From Butyrivibrio sp. VCB2006 (GTDB lineage Bacteria; Bacillota; Clostridia; Lachnospirales; Lachnospiraceae), in contig NZ_ATVX01000008.1 of assembly GCF_000420945.1 (NCBI RefSeq), positions 62,001 through 126,000 of the forward strand: a stretch of DNA of 64,000 nt, in the 5' to 3' direction. Shown here one piece after another: positions 36,567 to 45,222 of the stretch. Position numbers and translations under genes: made by a program. Within the stretch, counting starts at the first letter, position 1; each line of letters begins with the position of its first letter. The notes under the pieces were generated by a model that saw nothing but the letters and a program-made list of their open reading frames with translations, was not told the DNA's origin and did not search any database.

Positions 36567-38558
36567 TTATCTGCTGGTTCTGTACTGAACTGGTGTCATG
36601 CCGTATTTCTTCTTGAACAGTCTGTTGAAGTGTTCAACATTCTGGTAGCCTGCTGCCTCTGCAACCTTCTCAACCTTCATGTTGCCGTTTCTAAGAAGGG
36701 TGCTGGCCTTGTTAAGCCTTATTCTCTTAACATTCTCGCCAAAGGTCATGCCTGACTTTTCCTTAATATATTTGGAAAGATAGGGCTTACTCAAATAGAA
36801 CTGGCTTGAGAGATCATCCAGGGTTACAGTCAGGTAATTCTCCTGAATATAATTGATGATGGAGTTGATTCTCTCATCCTTGCTATTCTTGATTTCTTTT
36901 ACCTCGTCAATCTGATTAACTGCTATTACAAGAGCGTTGATTGAGGATCTGATGATATCTTCGTCGATTCCTACGCCCCAATACTTCTTGCCATTGTGTG
37001 TGATTCCAACATAAGTGCAGGCCTTGGATGAAGATCCTCTTGAAAGAGCGTGCTCTTCGTAGGTTGAAAGCTCGTAGCTTACGTTGAAGTACTGCTTGAT
37101 AGCGTTGCTGACAGCATCAAGGCGACCATTACCATTGGCCTCAACCACATGCTCCTTGTCAGCATGAGCAATTGTAACCTCAGTCAAAATACCATCAATC
37201 TGCTTGAAGTGGCAGGCTGTGATCTTAAATACATTGTCATTATGAACGTACTTATCCTCAAAGATCTGATAGATTCTAGCAGGTGACAATTCAGCATGCT
37301 CTCTGTCTGAGATATCCTTGATGGTGTAGCTGACATCTGCCTGCATTTCCTTGGGAACCATCATGCCATAGTTTGTCTTGAGGATGTAGCTTACGCCGCC
37401 CTTACCGGACTGGCTGTTGATTCTGATAACATCTCCGTCGTACTCTCTGCCAAGATCCTTGGGATCAACAGGAAGATAAGGAACTGACCAGATGCCCTTG
37501 TCCTTCTTCTGATCATGCCACGCAAAGCCCTTGGAAATAGCATCCTGATGAGAACCGGAAAAAGCTGTAAACACAAGCTGTCCTGCATATGGCTGTCTCT
37601 CATAGATTCTCATTCTTGTGAGTCTTTCGTAAGCCTCACCAATTTCCGTGATATGGCTAAAATCAAGTCCCGGATCAACACCGTGGGAATACATATTGAT
37701 TGCCAAAGTAACGATATCAACGTTTCCTGTTCTCTCGCCGTTTCCGAAAAGAGTTCCCTCAATTCTGTCAGCTCCTGCAAGGCATCCAAGCTCAGCGTCA
37801 CTGACACCGGTTCCTCTGTCATTGTGAGGATGAAGTGAAAGAACTACAGCATCGCGGTACTTAAGGTTCTTACTGATATATTCAACCTGAGTAGCAAATA
37901 CATGAGGCATTGCAATCTCTACTGTTGTAGGGATGTTGATTACAACCTTGTTTTTCTTGGTAGGCTTCCAAACATCCAAAACTGCGTTGCAGACTTCTAC
38001 AGCGTAGTCTACCTCTGTTCCCGGGAAGCTCTCCGGAGAGTATTCAAAGGAGAAGTTTCCTGTTGTCTCTTTTGCCATTTTATCAAGAAGCTTTGCTCCA
38101 TCGATTGCAATCTGCTTAACCTCTTCCTTGCTCTTTTTAAAAACCTGCTCACGCTGAGCAACGGAAGTTGAATTATACAAGTGGATGATTGCTCTCGGAG
38201 CTCCCTTAACCGCTTCGAAAGTTCTCTTAATGATGTGTTCTCTTGCCTGTGTCAGAACCTGAACTGTAACATCATCAGGAATCATGTTCTTCTCAATAAG
38301 AGTTCTGGCAAATTCAAACTCTGTCTCAGAAGCTGCCGGAAATCCGATCTCAATCTCTTTAAAGCCAAGGTTAACCAGCATTGTAAAAAATTCAAGCTTC
38401 TCATCAAGGCTCATTGGCTCAATAAGTGCCTGATTGCCATCACGAAGGTCTACACTGCACCAGATAGGTGGGTGATCTAAGTAGTCTTTCTTGACCCAGT
38501 CGTAGCTTGCCTTAGGTGGCATGAAATATTGACGCTGATACTTCTCGAAATTCTTCAT
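36567..38558 (-). CDS. leuA: 2-isopropylmalate synthase fused to AraC-type DNA-binding domain
   Basis: 663 aa. Residues 1-552 are a complete type 2 LeuA: DLRDGNQALIEP (36-47) with catalytic Asp/Arg, metal histidines in SLHPHNDRG (243 and 245), GNGERTGN, and the LeuA dimer/allosteric domain (about 430-550) that binds leucine in the family. After a 10-residue charged linker, 563-663 is a full AraC-type DNA-binding domain with two helix-turn-helices (LDDLSSQFYLSKPYLSKYIKE and VEKVAEAAGYQNVEHFNRLFKKKYG). The fusion is in one frame, without internal start or stop. GGGGAG lies 8 bases before the ATG. An enzyme that also controls transcription according to leucine is inferred. Confidence 0.93.
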   Translation of the reverse strand: MKNFEKYQRQYFMPPKASYDWVKKDYLDHPPIWCSVDLRDGNQALIEPMSLDEKLEFFTMLVNLGFKEIEIGFPAASETEFEFARTLIEKNMIPDDVTVQVLTQAREHIIKRTFEAVKGAPRAIIHLYNSTSVAQREQVFKKSKEEVKQIAIDGAKLLDKMAKETTGNFSFEYSPESFPGTEVDYAVEVCNAVLDVWKPTKKNKVVINIPTTVEIAMPHVFATQVEYISKNLKYRDAVVLSLHPHNDRGTGVSDAELGCLAGADRIEGTLFGNGERTGNVDIVTLAINMYSHGVDPGLDFSHITEIGEAYERLTRMRIYERQPYAGQLVFTAFSGSHQDAISKGFAWHDQKKDKGIWSVPYLPVDPKDLGREYDGDVIRINSQSGKGGVSYILKTNYGMMVPKEMQADVSYTIKDISDREHAELSPARIYQIFEDKYVHNDNVFKITACHFKQIDGILTEVTIAHADKEHVVEANGNGRLDAVSNAIKQYFNVSYELSTYEEHALSRGSSSKACTYVGITHNGKKYWGVGIDEDIIRSSINALVIAVNQIDEVKEIKNSKDERINSIINYIQENYLTVTLDDLSSQFYLSKPYLSKYIKEKSGMTFGENVKRIRLNKASTLLRNGNMKVEKVAEAAGYQNVEHFNRLFKKKYGMTPVQYRTSR

Positions 38559-38619
38559 AACGCTGCTCCCCTTTTCTTATGTGATCAAATTGATGTATTT
38601 TATCCTGTAATATTAATAT

Positions 38620-38760
38620 CGGTCGTATTGGTTGATTATATTTACCCCTAAATAATAATTTTAATCATTATTTTATGATATTTATTATGTTACCATAAAA
38701 ATGCGCAGTTACATCATGGTGAATTTAATCACTTTTGTTGATTAAATTTATCATTGATTC
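38620..38760. promoter_or_regulatory. Operator-like inverted repeats upstream of leuA-araC
   Basis: The leader holds a perfect 10-bp inverted repeat AATTTAATCA-N7-TGATTAAATT at 38722-38748. Further TGATTA/TAATCA copies occur near 38633, 38661 and 38752. A plausible -10 TATAAT on the minus strand lies at 38635-38640. No T-box or leucine-leader peptide with a terminator was found. The cluster may bind the AraC domain of the fusion itself; this is inference. Confidence 0.5.
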
Positions 38761-38881
38761 AGTATTTCTTTTGATTCCCGCTTCTATCCGGCATTCTTCG
38801 TCAAATTACCGCATTAAAGCGTCGGGACATAAAAAGAAATTGTTACCTCAGTATTATCGAAGCAACAATTCCATTTTTACA

Positions 38882-39286
38882 TTAGTCGCACTTATAGCCC
38901 TTATTTACAAGAATATTCTCTACCGCATTAACATCCTCGGTATGCATAACCATGATAGGGTTACCAGTCTCTCTGTTAAAAGAAAGGTAGGTATAATCTA
39001 CATTAATATGGCTGTCGTTAAGTGTCTTAAGGATATTATCAAGGGCACCTACCTCATCCTTACACTCAACAGCAAGGACAGATGAAGTCTTGCACATATA
39101 TCCGGCACCGCGAAGTACCTCAATGCACTTATCTGAATCGGAAACCACCATTCTGATAATTCCGTACTCTGCTGAATCGTTGGTTACAGAGCCCAGAATA
39201 TTGATCTCGTTCTCTCTAAGAAGTCCGGTGATATTCTGCAAACATCCCTTTTTATTTTCAGCATAAATTGAAACCTGCTTAAGCAT
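38882..39286 (-). CDS. Tandem ACT-domain protein
   Basis: 134 aa: two ACT domains (1-66 and 68-134), each with the beta-alpha-beta opening (KQVSIYAENKKGCLQNITGLLRENEINI; SVLAVECKDEVGALDNILKTLNDSHINV). The first begins with the usual G-x-L loop that binds amino acids at the dimer face. No enzyme domain. GGAGG precedes the ATG. Same strand, 323 bases before the leuA-araC fusion, suggesting a branched-chain amino-acid sensor, but no experimental family function is known to me. Confidence 0.88.
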   Translation of the reverse strand: MLKQVSIYAENKKGCLQNITGLLRENEINILGSVTNDSAEYGIIRMVVSDSDKCIEVLRGAGYMCKTSSVLAVECKDEVGALDNILKTLNDSHINVDYTYLSFNRETGNPIMVMHTEDVNAVENILVNKGYKCD

Positions 39287-39456
39287 TTCGTATCGTCCTC
39301 CAAGTAAGTATTTTGTTCACATCTAGTATATCAATAACACATTCTGTGTGCACATCAGTTTAGTCGGCATTACTCTTTTATCACTTTTTCACTTAAAAGT
39401 GCTAAAGCGTATTGTCTTTGTCTACTATACCATATTTGCGAGATTTGTAAAGCAGT

Positions 39457-39639
39457 TCATTTCAAGTATTTTTCTATCTTTAACTCCAATTGCTTTATAT
39501 TCAACGTTCTATCCTCTGTCTCCATCGAGAATATCACATCTTCTCCTATAGCAAATCCATTCTCTTCATACAGATTCAGTTTCTGGCATGCTTTTTTGGC
39601 ATATTCTCCATCAGAAATAAGGCCAAAATACCATTTCTG
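39457..39639 (-). pseudogene. Decayed C-terminal gene fragment
   Basis: 60 sense codons (QKWYFGLISDGEYAKKACQK...KIEKYLK) run from an upstream TAA to a TGA at 39457 without a start codon near the 5' end. The composition is strongly protein-like. It seems the C-terminal remnant of a lost gene of unknown family. The rest of 39287-39944 shows only an imperfect hairpin (GAGCC-ATTC-GGCTC at 39729-39742) and the GH43 promoter region. Confidence 0.5.
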
Positions 39640-39891
39640 TTACACTTCGACAGGATAACTCATCTTCAATGCACAATTTTCTACAAAATATCTCATTTAG
39701 GGATTGTTGTGGCTGATAAAAATACCACCGAGCCGAATGGCTCAAATCATTTATTTGTAAAGCATTAGAACTATACTCTTAACATTGAAAAAAGTCAAAT
39801 TCCCTTGCTATACATAGTGATCATTTCCAGCTATATCTAGCAATAATAAGGAATAATATAGCAAAAATCTGCAATATAAATACACATGTAC

Positions 39892-39944
39892 TAGGTATAA
39901 TTAGAAATGATAAAAAACAGTCATTATGCCTAGGAGAGGTTTCT
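39892..39944 (+). promoter_or_regulatory. Promoter and ribosome binding site of the GH43 gene
   Basis: TATAAT at 39896-39901 with no clear -35, followed 30 bases later by AGGAGAGG, 6 bases before the ATG. Confidence 0.45.
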
Positions 39945-41477
39945 ATGAACAAAGAAAGCATAAATCCAATAATAAAGCTTGATTACCCAGATCCAGATAT
40001 TATCCGCGTTGATAACACCTACTATATGGTCAGCACCACCATGTACTTCATGCCTGGCTGCGAGATTCTGCGTTCCTATGACCTGGTGCATTGGGAGCAT
40101 GCCGCCTTTGTTTACGACAGATTGGATTCCACTCCTGCTCAGCGCCTTGAGGATAAAGATAATATCTACGGCCAGGGCATGTGGGCTGCAAGTCTGCGAT
40201 ATCATGAGGGCTATTTTTTCGTTGTCTTTGTATGCAATGACACGCATAAAACCTATGTTTATACATCCCGTAGCATCGATGGGCCTTGGGAAAAGAACTA
40301 TCTCGATGGCTTCTATCACGATAATTCCGTTCTGTTCGATGATGACGGAAGGATTTATATTGTTTCAGGAAATAAAGATATCCACATAAAGGAGCTATCT
40401 CTTAAAAAAGCTGAGCTGGGGGTTACACTGACGGATAATACCAGCGATGACCGCGTGATAATCAGTGACTCCGACGATGTATACCTCGGCTACGAGGGTG
40501 CTCACTTCTACAAGATAAATGGTAAATACTACATCTTCCTGATTCATATGCCCAAGTCTATCGGAAAGCGCACAGAAGCAGTGTTCGTTGCTGATGATCC
40601 ATATGGCCCTTATACCGGAAAAGATGTAATGTATGACGACAGAGGCTACCGCGGTTCAGGAGTAGCTCAGGGCGGCGTTGTTCAGACGCCTTCAGGAAAA
40701 TGGTATTCAATTCTCTTCCAGGATAGCGGAGCTGTAGGAAGAATCCCAGTATTGATGCCAATTACATGGGATGAAGCCTCACCTTATCCGATATTTGGCG
40801 ATGATGGCAAGATTCCAGAAGACTTTGAAATAGAAGATTTAAACCCTGGCTATAACTACACTCCGCTTGTTGGAAGCGATGATTTTAAAAGCGATGATGG
40901 CGAAAGCTTTGGCTTTATGAGCCGCTGGCAGTTTAACCACGAGCCTGACTTATCCTTAGTAAAAAGAGATACAGCAAAGGGCACAGTAACCATCACCACA
41001 GACAAGCTCTGTGATAACCTTGTTCAGGCCAAAAATATCCTGACTCAGCGCACTCTCTTCCCAAGCTGCACCTGCCGTATGGATGTTGATGCTTCTGATC
41101 TGTCCGAAGGTGACTACGCCGGACTTTGCATTCTCGAGAGCAATTACTGCTTTATCGGTGTTACAAAAAGAGATGGCAAGTTCTATCTGGTTCAGGGGAA
41201 CCGTGAGATCACAACTGGCGGCTTCTGGGGTGAGAGGCATGACACTGAAAGCTTTGTTGAGCAGGAATGTACCGAGCTTGATAGTCCCAAGGTAACACTT
41301 CATGCGAATATTTGCTATGACGATGACACCGCCACCTTTGGATATCCCCAGCAATTCGGCGTCATCAACAAACTTCAGTTCAAGCTTGACCATTTCACCG
41401 GCGCACGTTTTGGACTTTTCGTATATAGCACAAAAGAAGCCAGCGGCAGTGCCAGCTTCTCAAACTTCGTATATTAA
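39945..41477 (+). CDS. Glycoside hydrolase family 43 protein
   Basis: 510 aa, no signal peptide, so probably acts in the cytoplasm on imported oligosaccharides. The five-bladed propeller is seen from NPIIKLDYPDPDIIRVDNTYYMVSTT (catalytic base Asp in YPDPD, residues 11-15), the pKa-modulating Asp in FYHDNSVLFDDDG and the acid Glu in LGYEGAHFYK. The C-terminal 190 residues form the GH43 beta-sandwich. Likely beta-xylosidase or alpha-L-arabinofuranosidase. Single gene with its own terminator. Confidence 0.92.
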   Translation: MNKESINPIIKLDYPDPDIIRVDNTYYMVSTTMYFMPGCEILRSYDLVHWEHAAFVYDRLDSTPAQRLEDKDNIYGQGMWAASLRYHEGYFFVVFVCNDTHKTYVYTSRSIDGPWEKNYLDGFYHDNSVLFDDDGRIYIVSGNKDIHIKELSLKKAELGVTLTDNTSDDRVIISDSDDVYLGYEGAHFYKINGKYYIFLIHMPKSIGKRTEAVFVADDPYGPYTGKDVMYDDRGYRGSGVAQGGVVQTPSGKWYSILFQDSGAVGRIPVLMPITWDEASPYPIFGDDGKIPEDFEIEDLNPGYNYTPLVGSDDFKSDDGESFGFMSRWQFNHEPDLSLVKRDTAKGTVTITTDKLCDNLVQAKNILTQRTLFPSCTCRMDVDASDLSEGDYAGLCILESNYCFIGVTKRDGKFYLVQGNREITTGGFWGERHDTESFVEQECTELDSPKVTLHANICYDDDTATFGYPQQFGVINKLQFKLDHFTGARFGLFVYSTKEASGSASFSNFVY

Positions 41478-41483
41478 AAAAAT

Positions 41484-41523
41484 ATAGCCAGAGACCTCTT
41501 TTGCAGGCATCTGGCTATTTTTC
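41484..41523 (+). terminator. Terminator after GH43 gene
   Basis: ATAGCCAGA/TCTGGCTAT arms followed by TTTTTC. Confidence 0.85.
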
Positions 41524-41533
41524 TACAATATTC

Positions 41534-42157
41534 TCATCCTCTTTTTTCTTTCATCTTCCACAGGATCACAGCTCCAACAATATAAATCGGAAGTCCGGCG
41601 ATATATCCGTTTGGTGCTGGGCCTAGGAGTCTCGTCGCTGCTACTACCGATGGTGCAGCCAGAGCAAGTGGAATTGTTGCTGCTCCGTTAAAGGCTCCGT
41701 GGAGAATTGCCGGATACCAGGTGCACTTTGATTTCTCGTATACATAGTCGCATAACACGCCCAGGAATACTGTGCATACGCAGAACGACACCATTCCAAC
41801 TATAGGAAAACCCTTGTAATCCTTACCATACTCATATCCAGTCAAAAGAATCATCGGCCAGTGCCACATTCCCCAGATAATACCACCGAAGATAGAGCCG
41901 CCGACTCTTCCAAATCTCTCTTTTAACACAGGATACATGTAGCCTCGCCAGCCGGCCTCTTCGCCTACTGCAAAGATCATGTTGAGAAGAGGTCCATAAG
42001 CTATTGCGCTGATGGAACTTATAAGCATCTGTTGACCATAAGTTACTCCCAAAGTTTCCAACTGTTCAAGTGCAGCTTCCTGGCCATTTTCTGCAAAATA
42101 TGCTCCGCTTACATCAAAGTGAGACGGAAAAATAACAAAGTACAAAACTGCGCGCAT
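41534..42157 (-). CDS. CPBP-family membrane protease, N-terminally truncated
   Basis: 207 aa. The CPBP (Abi/Rce1) motifs are intact: EEAGWRGYMYP (motif 1, EExxxR), GMWHWPMI (motif 2) and HGAFNGA (motif 3). Members have two or three more helices before motif 1; here only about 65 residues remain, starting within a hydrophobic segment. No ribosome binding site precedes the ATG and an in-frame TAA lies 11 codons upstream, so the 5' end was probably lost when the promoter region of the divergent helicase gene formed. Likely non-functional or a remnant. Confidence 0.7.
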   Translation of the reverse strand: MRAVLYFVIFPSHFDVSGAYFAENGQEAALEQLETLGVTYGQQMLISSISAIAYGPLLNMIFAVGEEAGWRGYMYPVLKERFGRVGGSIFGGIIWGMWHWPMILLTGYEYGKDYKGFPIVGMVSFCVCTVFLGVLCDYVYEKSKCTWYPAILHGAFNGAATIPLALAAPSVVAATRLLGPAPNGYIAGLPIYIVGAVILWKMKEKRG

Positions 42158-42188
42158 TTTGGAAACAAAAAATAGATTTGAATATATA

Positions 42189-42197
42189 TGTTATACT
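42189..42197 (+). promoter_or_regulatory. Extended -10 promoter of the HelD-like gene
   Basis: TGTTATACT is an extended -10 (TG-N-TATACT) about 105 bases upstream of the ATG; no -35 match. Confidence 0.45.
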
Positions 42198-42302
42198 AAT
42201 AAGACACAGTAGCACTCAATTCACAGTTTTACTTTTTACACACCACAATAACTACACAGCTACTCATGGCAACAATCAGATTCAGTTACACAGGTGATTA
42301 TT

Positions 42303-44348
42303 ATGGAAAAAGAAATCTTTAATCAGGAACAATCCCATTTGACCAAAACATACGACAAGCTCCTTGAGATGAAAAAAGATCTGGAGGATCAGATCTCTGC
42401 CCTCAATGAAAAGGCCATGGATGACAAGAACGATATCAGAGACAATCTTCGTTTCGACTACGCTGATATCGAGACTACCATGGAAACTCTGACAGAGCTT
42501 GAGGTTTGGAACAGATATATAGATTCTTATAATGTAGAAAGCAGTTCACTTAGTAACCGCCTTTCTACTGTCAAAAAGCTGCTGGAGTCCCCTTATTTTG
42601 CCAAAATTCAGGTTCAGTTCGACCCGTCAGAAGATCCGGAGGACTACTACATTGGCCGCGCAGCTATTTCTGAAAACGGCTATGACCAGATGGTTGTAGA
42701 CTGGAGATCCCCAATCGCTGAAGTTTATTACAATCAGGAAAGCGGGCATACAAGCTACACTGTGGAAGACAGGGAAATCCCTGTTGATCTTAAGCTTCGC
42801 CGCCAGTTCGATATCAAGCAGGATAAGCTTCTTTCCTTCTTTGACACTCAGATTGCCATCGAAGATCCAATGCTTCTTGCATCTCTTTCTCAGGCAAGGT
42901 CTGATAAGATGCAGGCAATAACAGCTACTATTCAGAAGGAGCAGAACACTGTTATCCGCTACCCGGACGTTCCCGTTTTACTTGTAAACGGGATTGCCGG
43001 AAGTGGTAAGACCTCAGTTCTTCTTCAGAGAATTGCATATCTCTTTTACCAAAAAAGAAAAACCCTGCGTCCTGATCAGGTGTGCCTTATGACACTTAAT
43101 CCAGTATTTCGCGACTATATTGATAACGTTCTTCCGGATCTGGGAGAGACCAATCCTCTTACAATTACCTGGCACGAATTCCTGGAAATGGTAAATGTGC
43201 CATTTACTGAAAATGGCGCAGATTCTACCACTGCAGAGAATCTTCAAAAGATTCACGATATGCTGCCTACGCTTGTTCCTACAGCCGACGACTTTTTTGA
43301 CATCAAGCAAAAAGATACTATGGTCATAAACAAAAATGATGTGCTGGCTGTCGTTAAGAGATTCTCTCAATTTCCAATGGGAGTGCGCCTCATCCAGACC
43401 GTATCGGATGAGCTTGAAGTTCGCGCCAAGAACACACTCCACAACCTTGATAAAGAGGTGGAGGATGAATCAGAAGGATCAGCCAAATCGGATTCCGCCG
43501 AAAACAACAGAATTGAAAATGACTACGGCGGAGCCCTTAGAAATATCAAACACTGCGGCTTTGTGAATGTTATGCATATTGCCAAGAGAATTCTTGGAAG
43601 TGACCGCATAACCGCATCAGAATGGCTTTACACCAAGATGGAGCTTACAGGCTTCTGCGATCGTAATATGAAGTATATGATGATTGATGAAGTACAGGAT
43701 TATACCAAAGCCCAGCTTATGGTATTTAGAAAGTTCTTCCCAAATGCCAAGTTCATGCTCCTTGGAGATGAGAATCAGGCTATCAGAGAAGGCACTGTAT
43801 CTTTTGCAGAGATTGCTGAGATGTCAAATGCCGATGACAAGAAATTCGTAGAGCTTCCTCTTATGACAAGTTATAGAAGTTCACCGGAGATCACCGATAT
43901 GTTTGCTTCTCTCCTTCCACCTGAGAAAAAGCTGCAGGTTTCTTCTGTGCAAAGACCCGGAGAAAAGGTTGCTGTAAAAGCATTTGATTCTGATAAAGAG
44001 TATTACACAGAGCTCACCAGACTCATTGATGAATCTGCCAAAAAAGAAGGCCTTACCGCGGTAATTTTCAGAAATCAGTTTAATCTTGAAAATGCTGTTG
44101 CTAAGCTTGGAAAGAATGCTCCTGTTGTTATTGCAGAGGACGATGCTCTTCCTTCTGAAGGCGCATTTATGATTGACCTGTCACTTGCCAAGGGTCTTGA
44201 ATTTGACAATGTTATTTTGGCTGACGCTGACAGCAAATCCTACCCTAATGATTTATTGGGAAGACACTGTCTCTATACTGCAATGTCACGTGCAACCCAG
44301 CACCTTACCGTCATTGCTAACGGAGAATTATCGCCTAACGTAAAATAG
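42303..44348 (+). CDS. HelD-like superfamily 1 helicase
   Basis: 681 aa. The ATG at 42303 is 7 bases after CAGGTGA; a GTG at 42294 lies in that site. The N-terminal 60 residues form a charged coiled coil, typical of HelD, the arm that enters RNA polymerase. Walker A is NGIAGSGKTS, Walker B MMIDEVQDYTKAQL, plus helicase motifs DENQAIREG, TSYRSSPEI and VIFRNQ, and a C-terminal AKGLEFDNVIL with TAMSRATQHL. HelD recycles stalled RNA polymerase; an UvrD/PcrA-like DNA role is less likely because of the N-terminal arm. The end overlaps the convergent gene by 14 bases. Confidence 0.88.
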   Translation: MEKEIFNQEQSHLTKTYDKLLEMKKDLEDQISALNEKAMDDKNDIRDNLRFDYADIETTMETLTELEVWNRYIDSYNVESSSLSNRLSTVKKLLESPYFAKIQVQFDPSEDPEDYYIGRAAISENGYDQMVVDWRSPIAEVYYNQESGHTSYTVEDREIPVDLKLRRQFDIKQDKLLSFFDTQIAIEDPMLLASLSQARSDKMQAITATIQKEQNTVIRYPDVPVLLVNGIAGSGKTSVLLQRIAYLFYQKRKTLRPDQVCLMTLNPVFRDYIDNVLPDLGETNPLTITWHEFLEMVNVPFTENGADSTTAENLQKIHDMLPTLVPTADDFFDIKQKDTMVINKNDVLAVVKRFSQFPMGVRLIQTVSDELEVRAKNTLHNLDKEVEDESEGSAKSDSAENNRIENDYGGALRNIKHCGFVNVMHIAKRILGSDRITASEWLYTKMELTGFCDRNMKYMMIDEVQDYTKAQLMVFRKFFPNAKFMLLGDENQAIREGTVSFAEIAEMSNADDKKFVELPLMTSYRSSPEITDMFASLLPPEKKLQVSSVQRPGEKVAVKAFDSDKEYYTELTRLIDESAKKEGLTAVIFRNQFNLENAVAKLGKNAPVVIAEDDALPSEGAFMIDLSLAKGLEFDNVILADADSKSYPNDLLGRHCLYTAMSRATQHLTVIANGELSPNVK

Positions 44349-45198
44349 AACTGCGTCTGGCCTTCATGAAGTCCCTGACATTTTCGGACTCCTCAAGATC
44401 AAGCGGATATCCAAGTTTCTCTGATACATAGATAGACAATTCTTCAAAATAGTCATACATCAAAAAGAGCTTATTCCACATGTCCTCATATTCGCCATTT
44501 GCAAAAATACCTGCAAATCGCTCCATCTCTTCCTTTGAAAGATATTTACCAAGATACTTGGAATTGGCTCCTGTTGTTACCTTAAAATCATTGTCGATGC
44601 CAACCTTCCAGTTGATCATCTTCATGAACATGTCCATCATGTATTCTTCAAGGCATCTTTTTGCATAATACAGTTCATGCCTGCAAAGCCCTTTGGTTAC
44701 GTAGTTACTTATCCAGCGAAATTCATTGACTGTGTTAAAGAACTCAAATTCCGAGGGCTTCTTTATATAGAACACTTCATTGGATTCGATATTTTTAAGC
44801 TCCGGAAAATTGTCCTTGTTTATAAGTACTGTTCTTGGCTCGTTAAAGCTCTTTTGCTCGGAAATGTTACTGATATCTATTAAGGTCAGATCAATTCTGT
44901 TACCATCCTTGTACTGAGTAAGGTAGGCAAAACGGTTTGTACCGTTATAATCATAGGGCTCAGCGTAGTAATCATCAGGCATCTGCATGATAAGGATTTC
45001 GCCGAAGCGCTTCATGTAATCATGATCCCCGGTAAACTCCCTGATATCAGTCACAAAAAAGGTCACATCAAAATCGGAAAACCTGTCCTTTTTGGCTCCC
45101 GGAGTAACGGCCGAGCCTTCCATTGTCACGGCGCGTATTCTGTCATCCTCTCTTGCTGCCCTTAAAATTTTGTCAAACATTTCCTCGTAGGTCGACAT
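44335..45198 (-). CDS. ANT(6)-like aminoglycoside nucleotidyltransferase
   Basis: 287 aa from the ATG at 45198 (GGGGG 5 bases upstream). The nucleotidyltransferase motif is EGSAVTPGAKKDRFSDFDVTFFV (metal Asps in DFDV; usual GSRxN is replaced by GSAVT), followed by RIDLTLIDI with the third Asp. C-terminal helical domain as in AadE/AadK (ANT(6)). Chromosomal members of this family occur in many Firmicutes and do not always give resistance. It lies 12 bases after the second MoxR gene and may be transcribed with it. Confidence 0.85.
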   Translation of the reverse strand: MSTYEEMFDKILRAAREDDRIRAVTMEGSAVTPGAKKDRFSDFDVTFFVTDIREFTGDHDYMKRFGEILIMQMPDDYYAEPYDYNGTNRFAYLTQYKDGNRIDLTLIDISNISEQKSFNEPRTVLINKDNFPELKNIESNEVFYIKKPSEFEFFNTVNEFRWISNYVTKGLCRHELYYAKRCLEEYMMDMFMKMINWKVGIDNDFKVTTGANSKYLGKYLSKEEMERFAGIFANGEYEDMWNKLFLMYDYFEELSIYVSEKLGYPLDLEESENVRDFMKARRSSILR

Positions 45199-45222
45199 AT
45201 TATCCCCCAATTACTTTTTTCC

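Noticed and set aside
38559..38881. T-box or leucine leader-peptide attenuator before the leuA fusion
   Set aside because: No run of Leu codons, no T-box core and no terminator/antiterminator pair could be found by eye.
44335..45198. Acquired aminoglycoside resistance gene on a mobile element
   Set aside because: No transposase, repeat or composition shift near it; it sits in line with the MoxR operon and may be an intrinsic chromosomal ANT(6)-like gene.
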